DNA from: CAZAPG01 sp964486935
GTDB taxonomy: Bacteria; Chloroflexota; Anaerolineae; 4572-78; J111
Direction of reading: 5' to 3'
DNA: 64,000 nucleotides
Assembly: GCA_964486935.1 (NCBI GenBank)
Contig: CAZAPG010000006.1
Location: forward strand, 124,001 to 188,000
Of the stretch, positions 1 to 9,286 are shown piece after piece; positions within the stretch are counted from its first letter, which is position 1; each line of letters starts with the position of its first letter. The notes under the pieces are model-generated. The model was not told where the DNA came from. It saw only the letters and a program-made list of their open reading frames with translations, and ran no database searches. The position numbers and the translations under genes are program-made.

Positions 1-175
1 CGCGCACTTTAAACGCGCCCACCGGATGATGATTTTCATGCTTGACCCACACTTCTGCGCCCAACAAATCGCTCAAACCGCGGTAATGGTAAAGTGGGGT
101 GGGCTTTAAATAGCGGTACACGTGGGGCCGGGCGGCAATAATATCGTGCAGGGTTGGCATAGGGGCTGTGCTCAT
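1..175 (-). CDS. Threonine/serine dehydratase, N-terminal part (runs off the window)
   Basis: Only the first 58 codons lie in the window, beginning at the ATG at 175 and reading off the left edge. The translation contains VWVKHENHHPVGAFKVR, which matches the PLP-lysine region of fold-type II enzymes of the threonine dehydratase (IlvA/TdcB) family; the Lys of GAFK would be the Schiff-base residue. The product would deaminate threonine or serine to a 2-oxo acid in the cytoplasm. The exact subtype (biosynthetic, catabolic or another PLP beta-family member) cannot be decided from the N-terminus. Confidence 0.8.
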   Translation of the reverse strand, partial: MSTAPMPTLHDIIAARPHVYRYLKPTPLYHYRGLSDLLGAEVWVKHENHHPVGAFKVR

Positions 176-199
176 TGGGTTTACCTCGCTTGATAAAGG

Positions 200-1129
200 T
201 TAGTTAGACTTAACGGGCGGGGATATGCGCTCTTTTTGATGACTCCGCTGCCACAGCATTAACATAATACCGGCAACCATCAGCAATCCCCCCAAAAGCT
301 GCTGAACGGTAATCAGCGTGCCAAACAGCGCCAGGCTGTAGACCGCCACAAACAGCGGCTGGGTTGAGCGAATGACCGCCGCTTTGGCCAGGTCAAGATA
401 CAAGAGTCCCTTATATAACAGCACATAACTTAAAAACGGGCCAAAAAAAGCGCCGCAAATTATCCACAAACCTGTGCTAAAACTGGGCCAGGCGAGTTGC
501 TGCGTTGCCACACCAATCGCGCCCAGCAGCAACATCATCACCATAGTGCGCGCCGTTGAAAGCAGCAGCGGCGATACGGTGTGGATATATTTTTTTGCCA
601 CCAGCGTACTGAGCGACAAAAACAGGTTTGAAACCAGCGTCAGCAGCAGCATCAGCCAGACGACCGCCCCGGCCTTAAAGGTCATTACCGCTGCGCCGGC
701 CAGGGCAATGCCAACGCCCAGCCACTGGTAAGGCAGCATGCGCTCGCTTAAAATATGCGCCCCCAAAAACACCGAGTAAATAGTTTCGCTGCGGCTAAAA
801 AAGGCTACCAGGGTCGGGTCGCCCAAATTGATGGCGGTAAAGAGCAGCAAATTAGCCACGCCGTTCAAAAAACCCAGCAGCAGCAGGGGTTTGACGCGCG
901 CCCCCAGCCGCTCTGGAAAAATGGCCCCGTTTCGCATCAAATAAAAGCCGGCTCCCCAGCCGGACGCGGCTGCAAACCAGAGGGGCGTAAAGGCCAGCGG
1001 CGAAAGCTCTTGCATAGCCTGCTTGCTGGCTATAAATGTAACCGAAATGCAGGCCGCCGAGGCAAAGGTTAGCAGCGCGCCCCTCAGCGCAGATGGGCCG
1101 TCCTTAAAGAGTCTGACTTTTACTTTCAA
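200..1129 (-). CDS. EamA/DMT-family permease
   Basis: About 309 residues with ten predicted membrane segments arranged as two EamA repeats, the usual drug/metabolite transporter layout; the substrate cannot be predicted. Upstream ATG codons (for example at 1219 and 1168) exist but lie inside the preceding gene. I prefer the TTG at 1129 because AGGGG at 1136-1140 sits 6 nt upstream and overlaps the stop codon of the upstream phosphodiesterase, suggesting translational coupling. The C-terminal tail is short and basic, as expected for a cytoplasmic end. Confidence 0.82.
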   Translation of the reverse strand: MKVKVRLFKDGPSALRGALLTFASAACISVTFIASKQAMQELSPLAFTPLWFAAASGWGAGFYLMRNGAIFPERLGARVKPLLLLGFLNGVANLLLFTAINLGDPTLVAFFSRSETIYSVFLGAHILSERMLPYQWLGVGIALAGAAVMTFKAGAVVWLMLLLTLVSNLFLSLSTLVAKKYIHTVSPLLLSTARTMVMMLLLGAIGVATQQLAWPSFSTGLWIICGAFFGPFLSYVLLYKGLLYLDLAKAAVIRSTQPLFVAVYSLALFGTLITVQQLLGGLLMVAGIMLMLWQRSHQKERISPPVKSN

Positions 1130-1139
1130 CGCCGGCCCC

Positions 1140-2081
1140 TCACAGCATGGCCGTTCCGGTTTGGTCATACCTGTTGCCCCGGGCCAGGGCCACGTGCTGT
1201 TGCACAAAATCATCATCAAAGCCGACTTGTCGCCAGGCGCTCACCATTGCCTCAAGCGCTTCGCTGGTGGTCGACTCATCGGTGGCGGGGTGAGTTTGCC
1301 AGCTTACCTGCCAGGCCCCGGCCTGATGCGTCAACCGGAAGGTGCGGAAGGCGCAGGGATAAAGGGCCACGGCCGGGCAGGCCACATGCAAACGCTGCGC
1401 CAGCCGGTCAACTTTGGTTAAATGGTGATGCCCGGTCAGCACCAGTTTGACCTGTGGATAACGGTCTAATAACTGGAGCGCCTCCGGGCCGTTATCGCAC
1501 ACAAAATTGCCCCAATCTGGATGCGAGTCGATAGGCGCCAGCGGGTGCAGCGGATGGTGAATAGCCACCAGCACCAGTTTGTGGGTTAATTGATTCAACT
1601 CCTGCTCAAGCCAGGCCAGTTGCGGCGGGTCGACCAGGCCGCCCCAATCCTCATCTTTAATCGAGTCCAGCCCAATAAGCTGCGCCTCCGGCCCAATTTC
1701 AACCGACCAGTAACCCGCCTGGCTCTGCGGCGCGGCGGGCCGCTGCTCTGCCTGCGGGTTAAAGAGGCGGGCAAACTCGCGGCGAGTCAAACCCTGGTTG
1801 CGGTCAGGCGGGCGGCGGTCGTGGTTGCCGGGGATGATGTGGCAGGGCTTACGCAGATTGCGGATGGCCTGCTGAAATCGCTCCAGTTCCGGCCGGGTGG
1901 CGGTATCCAGCAGGTCGCCGCTGATAAGCACAAAATCCAGGTCGTCTAGCCGGTTGAGCCGGGCCACAATATCGGCCAGAAATTGGGCCGAGTGGCCCGA
2001 CAGCATATCGTGATGATCGCCCAGGGCCGAAATGTGGATGTCGCTGAGTTGGGCAAAGTGTATTTGGGTCATGGCGGGCAC
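1140..2081 (-). CDS. cpdA: Calcineurin-like metallophosphoesterase, Icc/CpdA type
   Basis: 313 residues. The dimetal motifs appear in order: QLSDIHIS near the N-terminus, ISGDLLD, IIPGNHDRR, and LTGHHHL in the C-terminal half, which together define the class III phosphodiesterase (Icc/CpdA, GpdQ) fold. Likely hydrolyses cyclic nucleotides or phosphodiesters in the cytoplasm. Translation may start at GTG 2081 or at the ATG at 2072; neither has a strong ribosome site. It is followed directly by the EamA permease. The gene symbol is by family resemblance; substrate is unknown. Confidence 0.82.
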   Translation of the reverse strand: MPAMTQIHFAQLSDIHISALGDHHDMLSGHSAQFLADIVARLNRLDDLDFVLISGDLLDTATRPELERFQQAIRNLRKPCHIIPGNHDRRPPDRNQGLTRREFARLFNPQAEQRPAAPQSQAGYWSVEIGPEAQLIGLDSIKDEDWGGLVDPPQLAWLEQELNQLTHKLVLVAIHHPLHPLAPIDSHPDWGNFVCDNGPEALQLLDRYPQVKLVLTGHHHLTKVDRLAQRLHVACPAVALYPCAFRTFRLTHQAGAWQVSWQTHPATDESTTSEALEAMVSAWRQVGFDDDFVQQHVALARGNRYDQTGTAML

Positions 2082-2152
2082 CGAATTTTTTAATAACGAA
2101 GGCGCGCTAATTATAGCACGCCCAAATTATTTTGGATAACGTGGCGTAGAGC

Positions 2153-3934
2153 CTATTGACTTACTCGATTGACCAGCGCGACAAACTCGTCCACGTCGGC
2201 CAGGGCGCGGTCAACGGCGGTTTCCCAAAATTCCGGCCGGGTCAGGTTAACGCCCAGATGGGTGCGGGCTAATTGCTCGGTGGTCATCGAGCCGGTATCG
2301 CGCAGCAGGGCAATATAACGCTCCTGAAAAGACTCGCCCTCGGCCATTGCCTGGGCATACACGCCGTTGCTAAACAGGTAGCCAAAGGTGTAGGGAAAGT
2401 TGTAAAACGGCGCGCGGGTAATGTAAAAATGCAGCTTCGACGCCCAAAACAGCGGGTGATAGCTGGCCAGCCCATCTTTGAAAGCTGTTTTTTGGGCCTG
2501 GAGCATCAGCTCATTTAGCTCATCCACACTCAGATGCTGGCGGGCACGCTGCTCAAAAAAGGCTACTTCAAAATCAAAGCGGGCGCGAATATTCATTAAA
2601 AAGGCGGTGGCATCATCCAGTTTGGTGCTCAAAATACCCAGTCGCTCCCGGTTGTTGGTGGCCGCGTTAAGGCTGGCATCGCGCACAATGGTTTCGTTAA
2701 AGGTGCTGGCGGTTTCGGCCACGCTCGAGGTGTAACGCTGCGCGCCGTAGGGCAAATCGCGCATCACCCAACCATGGTAGGCGTGGCCCAGCTCATGCGC
2801 CAGGGTGAGAATTCCGTTAAAGCTGCCGTTAAAGGTCATAAATATGCGCGACTCTTTGCTAATTGGCAAGCCGGTGCAGTAGGCTCCGGCGCGTTTGCCG
2901 GGGCGGTCTTCGGACTCAATCCAGCGCTGTTCAACGGCCAACCGGCAAAAGTCGGCAATGTGAGGGTTGAAGGTGCGGATACTGTCGATGACAAAATCGG
3001 CGGCTTCGGGGTAGCTGTAGGTTTGGGTGACTTCTCCAACCGGGGCGTGAACGTCGAACCACTCTAATTTGTTAGCGCCAAGCAGCCTGGCCTTGGCCTG
3101 AAAGTAGTCCAGCAATTTGGCGCTTTTGGCATCGACTACGTGCCACATGGCTTCCAGGGTTTCGGCGGTGAGCCGGTTGTCCATGAGCGGCTCCAGCAAC
3201 ACCGAATCCCAGCCCCGGCGCCGGTAAAGCGTCAACCGAAAGCCGGCCTGGTGGTTGAGCGCCAGCGAGCAGTTTTGGGCCAGTTCGGCCCAGCTTGTTT
3301 CAAACAGGTCAAAGGCGCGGCGGCGCGTATCACGGTCGGGGTCGTCGATATATTTGTTTTGCAATTGCCCCAAACTGAGGGGTTGGCCGTCAAACTCAAC
3401 TTCTTTGTTGCCGGCCATTACGCCGTAGAGCCGGTCCCAGGCGTGGTAGCCGTCGGCGGCCAGCTCGTTGGCCAGGGTTTCTAACGCCGGCGCCATTTTT
3501 TTGCGGGCCAGGTTGCGCTCTTCGTTCAGGTGAAAGGCCACGGCGCTGAGTTCGGTTTGAGTGGTCAGTTTGGCCCACGCCTGGTCGGGTTGTTCGGCAA
3601 AGGTAGCCGTCAGACGTGTCCACAAGGTTTCAACCCTGGCCATAAGCTGGTCTATTTGACCTGTCAGTTGCAGGGCTTTGTTGTCTTTGACATTTTGCGA
3701 GACCAGACAATCTGTAAATGAGCGGGCCTGAATCAAGCGGGCGCTCAACTCGTACAGGGTTTGAATTGTCTGAACCCAGTTGGATTGGGTGTCGTCATCG
3801 AGGGGAGCGGGCAGCCCGCCGGCCTCGTATCTGGTCAGGTCGGCTGCAAGGGCGTCTAAAAAATTAACCAGTTGTTGGGATTGGCTGCCACCCTCAAAGA
3901 TGGAGTCAAGCTCCCAGTTGACGCTAATTTCCAT
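2153..3934 (-). CDS. pepF: M3-family oligoendopeptidase F
   Basis: 593 residues, normal length for M3B peptidases. The zinc site is visible as LAHELGHAYHGW (HEXXH), followed by the conserved ETASTFNE helix with the third ligand Glu. The enzyme degrades short peptides in the cytoplasm. The ATG at 3934 is preferred over a TTG at 3952 because GGAGGT at 3945-3950 is 10 nt upstream. It ends about 70 bp before the phosphodiesterase gene, whose start lies downstream on the same strand. Confidence 0.93.
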   Translation of the reverse strand: MEISVNWELDSIFEGGSQSQQLVNFLDALAADLTRYEAGGLPAPLDDDTQSNWVQTIQTLYELSARLIQARSFTDCLVSQNVKDNKALQLTGQIDQLMARVETLWTRLTATFAEQPDQAWAKLTTQTELSAVAFHLNEERNLARKKMAPALETLANELAADGYHAWDRLYGVMAGNKEVEFDGQPLSLGQLQNKYIDDPDRDTRRRAFDLFETSWAELAQNCSLALNHQAGFRLTLYRRRGWDSVLLEPLMDNRLTAETLEAMWHVVDAKSAKLLDYFQAKARLLGANKLEWFDVHAPVGEVTQTYSYPEAADFVIDSIRTFNPHIADFCRLAVEQRWIESEDRPGKRAGAYCTGLPISKESRIFMTFNGSFNGILTLAHELGHAYHGWVMRDLPYGAQRYTSSVAETASTFNETIVRDASLNAATNNRERLGILSTKLDDATAFLMNIRARFDFEVAFFEQRARQHLSVDELNELMLQAQKTAFKDGLASYHPLFWASKLHFYITRAPFYNFPYTFGYLFSNGVYAQAMAEGESFQERYIALLRDTGSMTTEQLARTHLGVNLTRPEFWETAVDRALADVDEFVALVNRVSQ

Positions 3935-3991
3935 GGAATTTGTTACCTCCAAAAATTTATTTGCAATTGCGGTTTATTTGTCAAGCCTTCG

Positions 3992-4128
3992 CCTCAATCG
4001 GGTGTGTCCGACATTTTAGGAGGACGGGGGGTGTGGGGGGTATCCCCCCAATTTCCCCCTGTGCTTTCCACACCTGCCCAGCAAAGCTGTGCGGCGCTGG
4101 GAAAATCCTGGACGCACCCCCTCAATCG
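3992..4128. mobile_element. MITE-like insertion with 9-bp flanking repeats
   Basis: The 9-mer CCTCAATCG occurs at 3992-4000 and again at 4120-4128. The sequence between has imperfect terminal inverted repeats: GGTGTGTCCGACATTTTAGG at 4001-4020, and on the other strand GGGTGCGTCCAGGATTTTC reading from 4119. It has no coding capacity and is rich in G/C tracts, including a GGGGGG-TAT-CCCCCC hairpin near 4036-4050. The right copy of the 9-mer covers the stop codon of the neighbouring ABC exporter gene. A related end sequence recurs at 27255. A non-autonomous element is inferred; no transposase is present. Confidence 0.5.
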
Positions 4129-5960
4129 AATTTGAGTTTTTCCGGGGTTGGGGTGATATCATCGGTGGAAGGTCTGTAATCGGGCGATTGGTGGCGGAAG
4201 TAGGTATCGTACAGTTCGGCGTAGTGGCCGCCCTGTTGCATCAACTCATTGTGGTTGCCCTGCTCGATGATGCGCCCCCGTTGCAGCACCAAAATGCGGT
4301 CTACCGAGCGCACGGTTGATAGCCGGTGGGCAATTAATATTGAGGTGCTGCACTTCAAAATCAGTTCCATCGCCTCTTGAATTTGGGACTCGGTAAAGGG
4401 GTCTACGCTGGCGGTGGCCTCGTCTAAAATGAAGATGGCCGGCTGTTGGGCCAGCACCCGCGTGAGGGCGACCAGTTGCCGCTGCCCCATCGACAGGCGA
4501 GAGCCGCGCTCGCCCACGTCGGTTTGCAGGCCATTGGGCAAAGTTTCTAACCACTCGCCGCCGCCAATGCGTCGCGCTACGGCTTCAATTTCGGCGTCGG
4601 CCAGTTGGGGCCGGGCGTAGCGAATATTGTCGGCCACCGTGCCGGAAAAGAGAAAGGGCGCTTGCGAGACAATGCCTAACTGCCGCCGGTAGCTTTGCAG
4701 GTCAAAGGCGCGAACATCGTGCCCGTCTACACAAATGCGCCCGTCTTGAAATTCGTAAAAACGGGTAATCAGCTTGACAATGCTGCTTTTGCCCGCGCCG
4801 GTGTGCCCTACCAGGGCAATGCTTTCGCCGGGGGCAATGCGCAGCGAGAAATTTTGCAGCACCTGCTCTTGCTCGCTGTATTGAAAGTTGACCCGCTCAA
4901 AGGTAATTTCGCCGCGCAGCTTGCCGATCTGCCTGGCATCGGTTTGCTGCACCAACGGCTCGGCGTCAATCAGGGCAAAAATGCGCTCGGCGGCAGCGAG
5001 TCCAATTTGAAATTGACTCCAGAATACCGACAGGTTAATCATAGGGAACCAGAAGCGGTCTACGCTGGCCATAAACAGGTACCAGGCTCCAATCGTCACC
5101 AGCCCCAAATTAACCGACACGCCGCCCCAGTACAGCAGCGCGGCAATGCCCACGCTGGAGAGCATACTGAGCACCGGAAACACGTTTGACAGCACAAACC
5201 CGCGCCGCAGGTTTACCTGGTACGATTGCTCGTTGACTGCGGCAAAGCGGTGGTAGATGGCCGCCTCTTGCCGAAAGTTTTTGGCAATGCTGATGCCGGT
5301 AACAGCTTCTTGAATGGAGGCATTGACCCGCGCCAGCACTCGCGCTGCTTTGCGGGTGACAAAGCGGGCCAGCTTTCTGAACAAAATGGTCAGTACGGCC
5401 ACAAACGGCCCCAGCGCCAGCAGCACCAGCGTTAGCTGCCAGGAGATGCTGACCAGCACCACCAGCAAAATCAAAACCAGTAGTACCTGGGTAAATAGCT
5501 CGGTGATGAGTTGGGCTACCTGAATAAACTCGTTGGTATCGGTGGTGATACGGCTGATAATGCGGCCCGATTCGAACTCGTCGAAAAAGGCCATATCGTG
5601 GCCAACCGCCGCCCGAAAGGCGTCGCGCCGCATATCGGCTATTACATCGGCAATCAACCGAATCTGGACTCGGCGGCGCAGCCAGTTAGCCAGCCAAATG
5701 CCAAGGCCAAACACAAGCATCAGGGCCACCAGCCCTGTAATCAACAAGGGGGTTAGCCGGCCGGCTAATGCGCCCATCCCTCTTGAAACAATTAACGGCT
5801 GGCCGGCCCCGGTCACCGCTACCAGGCTAACAAAGGTGATAACTCCAACAACCCGTTTACGGTAGGCCCCAAAGTATTCGGCAATACGCCCAATTAATTC
5901 TGAGTCGGTGTAAGCGCGGTCGTATGATTCTATGTCCAATCCGCTAAAAATTGAAGACAT
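4122..5960 (-). CDS. ABC exporter half-transporter, MsbA/MdlB type (second subunit)
   Basis: 612 residues: an exporter-type six-helix membrane domain (about 1-330) fused to an ATPase domain with Walker A GHTGAGKSS, signature RLSMGQRQL, Walker B FILDEATASVD and H-loop IAHRLS. It starts one base inside the stop codon of the preceding ABC gene (TAATG overlap), with GAGG eight bases upstream, so the two form a heterodimeric multidrug or lipid exporter. The signature LSMGQ deviates slightly from LSGGQ, which is common in one half of heterodimers. The last codons abut the insertion-like element at 3992-4128. Confidence 0.9.
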   Translation of the reverse strand: MSSIFSGLDIESYDRAYTDSELIGRIAEYFGAYRKRVVGVITFVSLVAVTGAGQPLIVSRGMGALAGRLTPLLITGLVALMLVFGLGIWLANWLRRRVQIRLIADVIADMRRDAFRAAVGHDMAFFDEFESGRIISRITTDTNEFIQVAQLITELFTQVLLVLILLVVLVSISWQLTLVLLALGPFVAVLTILFRKLARFVTRKAARVLARVNASIQEAVTGISIAKNFRQEAAIYHRFAAVNEQSYQVNLRRGFVLSNVFPVLSMLSSVGIAALLYWGGVSVNLGLVTIGAWYLFMASVDRFWFPMINLSVFWSQFQIGLAAAERIFALIDAEPLVQQTDARQIGKLRGEITFERVNFQYSEQEQVLQNFSLRIAPGESIALVGHTGAGKSSIVKLITRFYEFQDGRICVDGHDVRAFDLQSYRRQLGIVSQAPFLFSGTVADNIRYARPQLADAEIEAVARRIGGGEWLETLPNGLQTDVGERGSRLSMGQRQLVALTRVLAQQPAIFILDEATASVDPFTESQIQEAMELILKCSTSILIAHRLSTVRSVDRILVLQRGRIIEQGNHNELMQQGGHYAELYDTYFRHQSPDYRPSTDDITPTPEKLKFD

Positions 5961-7732
5961 TATTCATACCTCGCAAAGATGTTTCGGTACGCTTGCGACT
6001 GTTTTAGCAGCGTGTCGTGCGTGCCAACCATAGCCACGCGGCCTTTGCGCAGCACCACAATCAAATCGGCCCAGCGAATTTGGGAGAGGCGGTGGGTAAT
6101 GAGCAGGGTGGTGCGCCCGCGGGCGGCCCGCTCGATGGCCCGCTGAATTTTGTCTTCGGTGGCGCTGTCGATGGCGCTGGTAGAATCGTCTAAAATTAAA
6201 ATGCGGGGGTCGGTTAAAAAAGCGCGGGCCAGGGCAATTCGCTGCCGCTGCCCGCCAGACAGGCGGGTGCCTCGCTCGCCCACCACGGTTTTGTAACCAT
6301 CCCGAAACGACATGATAAACTCGTGGGCCTGGGCCGCTTTGGCGGCCTCTTCAATTTGGGCCTGGGTAGCCTCGGGGCAGCCAAAGGCAATGTTTTCGGC
6401 AATGGTGCGCGAGAAGAGATAAACATCCTGCTCGATGATGGAAATTTGACGGCGCAGGGCCGCCATATCCCAATCGCGCACATCATACCTGCCCACAATA
6501 ATTTGTCCCTCGGTTACATCGTAGGTGCGGTTGAGCAGTTTGGTGATGGTGCTTTTGCCGGCCCCGGTCTGGCCCACAATGGCCACAGTCTGGCCCGGTC
6601 TTATCTCAAAGCTGACATCCTCCAGCGCCGGCGCGCCGCCGTTGTAGCTAAAGGTAACGCGATTAAACTTTACAGACCCATCCATAGCGCCGCTGTAGCC
6701 GCCCACATTCTGGTCGAGTTCAGTTTCGGTGTTGAGCAGTTCCAGCACGCGCTGGGCGCTTGACACCCCCGCCGACACGTAAGAGTAGGCAAACTGGGCG
6801 GCAAAGGTAGGGAACTGAAACATGGTCAGCATACCGTTAAAAGCCACCACCCCGCCCACACCGATGAGTCCCTGCCGGTACAGAATCAGGCTGTGCAGCA
6901 GGCCGGCGGCAAACAGCAGCCCCAGCAGCAATAACGGGAAAAATTTGGCCTCCACATCACCCTGCCACACAAAAGCGTCGCGCCATTTGGCCAGCGCCGC
7001 TTCAAAGCGGTTAATCTCTCTGGCTTCCTGGGCAGCGCCTTTAACAGTTTCAATCCCGTCGATGGCTTCGGCCAGGGTGGCGTTGAGGTTGCCAAACTCG
7101 CGGCGCACAGCCTCGGTGGCCGGGCGCAGGCTCAACAGGTAATTGCGCAGCAAAAAGCCGTAGACCAGGGCGTACAAAAAAGGTGTCAGCAATAATTGCG
7201 GGTGAATAGACGGAACCAGAAAGAAAGGCGCTATCAAAAAAAAGACCGAGCCAATGACTAGGTTAACGCCGGGGTTGAACAGCAGGTTGATTTCGCGCAC
7301 ATCATTGGTGGCGCGGGCCATCAAATCGCCGGTGGCGTGGCTATCGTGAAAGGACATGCTTTTGCCCACCAGGCTCAGGTACAGCTCGTCGCGGGCGTCT
7401 CGTTCGACCTGCTGGCCGATGATTTCGCTGCAAAAGTTGCGCATCAACATCAACACGCCACGGATAAGCTGCGAGGCAATCAGCGACAGCGCCACCCAGC
7501 CCAGCATTTTTACATCGCCGGAGTTAACTATTACATCAAAAGCCCAGCCGGTGTGGGTAGCCACCAGCCCGGCGCCAATGCCGTTGCCAAACGCGCCCAC
7601 AATCACGCCCCCCAGATAGAGTTTGTGCCGCAGCGCGTGCGACATTAACCAGCCAACAGGGCTACGCCGGTCTGACTCCCAGGTGCGGGCCACCGAAAAC
7701 TCAGCCGGGGCGGTGGTTGATAAAGTTGTCAT
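5960..7732 (-). CDS. ABC exporter half-transporter (first subunit)
   Basis: 590 residues with an N-terminal six-helix exporter domain and a C-terminal ATPase: Walker A GQTGAGKST, signature RLSGGQRQR, Walker B LILDDSTSAID and TLLITHRLS. The Walker B next residue is Asp rather than the catalytic Glu (ILDDS), so this half probably carries the degenerate site while the partner (ILDEA) is catalytically complete, the usual pattern of asymmetric exporters. The start at 7732 is supported by AAGGGAG at 7738-7744, 5 nt upstream; a longer frame to 7798 lacks a ribosome site. Confidence 0.9.
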   Translation of the reverse strand: MTTLSTTAPAEFSVARTWESDRRSPVGWLMSHALRHKLYLGGVIVGAFGNGIGAGLVATHTGWAFDVIVNSGDVKMLGWVALSLIASQLIRGVLMLMRNFCSEIIGQQVERDARDELYLSLVGKSMSFHDSHATGDLMARATNDVREINLLFNPGVNLVIGSVFFLIAPFFLVPSIHPQLLLTPFLYALVYGFLLRNYLLSLRPATEAVRREFGNLNATLAEAIDGIETVKGAAQEAREINRFEAALAKWRDAFVWQGDVEAKFFPLLLLGLLFAAGLLHSLILYRQGLIGVGGVVAFNGMLTMFQFPTFAAQFAYSYVSAGVSSAQRVLELLNTETELDQNVGGYSGAMDGSVKFNRVTFSYNGGAPALEDVSFEIRPGQTVAIVGQTGAGKSTITKLLNRTYDVTEGQIIVGRYDVRDWDMAALRRQISIIEQDVYLFSRTIAENIAFGCPEATQAQIEEAAKAAQAHEFIMSFRDGYKTVVGERGTRLSGGQRQRIALARAFLTDPRILILDDSTSAIDSATEDKIQRAIERAARGRTTLLITHRLSQIRWADLIVVLRKGRVAMVGTHDTLLKQSQAYRNIFARYE

Positions 7733-7757
7733 GAGAACTCCCTTGCTTATAAAACGG

Positions 7758-7803
7758 AAAACGTGAAGCGCGAAGGCGTGTTGGGCCTCACGTTTCACGT
7801 TTT
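7758..7803. repeat. Inverted repeat of the ACGTGAA/TTCACGT type
   Basis: AAAACGTGAA (7758-7767) pairs with TTCACGTTTT (7794-7803), with an extra direct CACGTTT copy next to the right arm. It lies in the gap between the sarcosine-oxidase-like gene and the ABC exporter operon. It resembles the ACGT-rich palindrome at 11510-11532, so it may belong to a dispersed intergenic repeat family rather than being a specific operator. Confidence 0.5.
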
Positions 7804-7858
7804 CACAGCACTGTGCTTAGATATTTGTCTAATATATTTTTATTATGGCACAAGTGGG

Positions 7859-9034
7859 CTAAATATGGAAAATTGCCTTGTAATTTGGGTCGGTAATAGC
7901 CGGGCGGTTGAGGGTAAAGGGAGCAATGGGGTATTGAGTCTGGCCATCGAGGGCCAGTTCGCTTAAAATTTTGCCCAACAGGCTGGCAAATTTGTAGGCG
8001 TGTCCGGCCCCCACACAAATTAAAATTTGGGGGTGCTCCGGCAATGAGTCGATTACAAAGTTGCGGTCTTTGGGCATGGCGTACAGGCAGGTTTTAGTGT
8101 AGAGTTTTGGCCCCAAAAAACCGGGAATATATTTTTGCAGCCAGTCTTCCAGCCGGTGTTCTCGCTCCTGGTCGGCCTGGTAGGTGCGGGTGTCAACTGT
8201 AACCGCCGGGCCGGAGGCGTCGATAGCGGCTTTGGTTGCCACCTCGCCGTAAATGGGGAAGCCGTAAAATACATCCTGGCCGTGCCAGATAAAAATGGGA
8301 AAGTTGCCCACCGCAAACTCTTTCAGGTTGGGGGTGGCGTAATAAGTAACCTGCTCCTGGGTAACGGTGATGCTCAGGTTGAGGCCCACGCCGGCCAGCA
8401 CCCGGTCGGTCCAGGCCCCGGCGGTAATAATCAGTTTTTGGCAACTAAAGCTTTGCCCATCTTTGGTTTTTATTTCTACCCCGCCCGCAAAAGGGCGGAT
8501 GTCTGCCACCGGGCAACAGTCGATGATGGTTGCGCCGTGGTAGCGGGCCATGCCAATGTGGGCGGCGTTGCCTTTGGCGGCGTCGGCAATGCCGGTATCG
8601 GCCTGCCACAGGGCGTCCACCTCGTGAGTCAGCTTGAATTGAGGGTAGCGACGCATCACTTCATCAGCCCCAAAACGCTCGTAGGGAATGTCGGCGGCGT
8701 CCATAGCGCGGGCGTAGGTTTCAATATCTTTTTGGGCCAGGCCATCTTTGGTGGCTAACTCAATGCTGCCGGTTTTGGTAACGACCCTCACCGCCGACTC
8801 TTCTTCTAAAGTGGCCCAGGCGGTATAGGTGTGGGGCGTCAGGCGGGTATAATCCTGGTGGTGGTAGGTCAGCCGGATAATGCGCGAGTGGTCTTGCGAG
8901 CCGCCGTGAACGTGGCCCAGTTCAAACTGCTCCAGCCCCAGCACCTCGGCCCCGGCTCGGCGAGACAGCCAGTAAGCCGCGCCGCTGCCAATGCCGCCGC
9001 AACCCAAAACGATGTAATCGAAGTTTGTTTTCAT
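7859..9034 (-). CDS. Sarcosine oxidase / N-methyl amino acid oxidase family flavoenzyme
   Basis: 391 residues. The FAD-binding Rossmann motif GCGGIGSGAAYWL lies at the N-terminus, followed by the ARG-loop region HSRIIRLTYH typical of monomeric sarcosine oxidase (MSOX/SolA). Near residue 315 KTCLYAMPKDRNFVID contains the Cys that carries covalent FAD in this family. The enzyme would oxidatively demethylate an N-methyl amino acid, releasing formaldehyde and hydrogen peroxide. AGGAGG upstream supports the start. It lies downstream of an MttB-family methyltransferase, suggesting a shared role in methylated amine use, with a 250-bp gap. Confidence 0.85.
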   Translation of the reverse strand: MKTNFDYIVLGCGGIGSGAAYWLSRRAGAEVLGLEQFELGHVHGGSQDHSRIIRLTYHHQDYTRLTPHTYTAWATLEEESAVRVVTKTGSIELATKDGLAQKDIETYARAMDAADIPYERFGADEVMRRYPQFKLTHEVDALWQADTGIADAAKGNAAHIGMARYHGATIIDCCPVADIRPFAGGVEIKTKDGQSFSCQKLIITAGAWTDRVLAGVGLNLSITVTQEQVTYYATPNLKEFAVGNFPIFIWHGQDVFYGFPIYGEVATKAAIDASGPAVTVDTRTYQADQEREHRLEDWLQKYIPGFLGPKLYTKTCLYAMPKDRNFVIDSLPEHPQILICVGAGHAYKFASLLGKILSELALDGQTQYPIAPFTLNRPAITDPNYKAIFHI

Positions 9035-9054
9035 GTGTTGGCCTCCTGTGAAAA

Positions 9055-9180
9055 TAAAGTTACACGGAGTTACACAGAGCCATCACGGAGAGACGCAGAG
9101 AAATATTATAGAAAACTTTGTGTCGCTCTGTGTCTTCTTCGTGTTCTCTGTGTTCCCGCCTTTCATTCCTCGTTGTCGCC
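9055..9180. repeat. Low-complexity intergenic repeat (ACACGGAG / CTCTGTG type)
   Basis: The 250-bp gap between two minus-strand genes is largely filled by degenerate short repeats: TTACACGGAGTTACACAGAG on the left and alternating CTCTGTG, TTCGTG and TCTGTG units on the right, which are approximately reverse complementary to each other. They could form a long imperfect hairpin. No coding frame is credible. From 9214 there is a second small repeat, CAGTAATCAGTAAT followed by TGGTAATTAG, similar to 12597-12655. Confidence 0.55.
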
Positions 9181-9286
9181 CCGTCAGGGACTGTCCGACT
9201 CTTTTGTAAATTCAGTCGTCAGTAATCAGTAATTTGGTAATTAGGGGCAGTTTGCTTTTGCGCCGCAAACAAAAACCTGAAACCCG

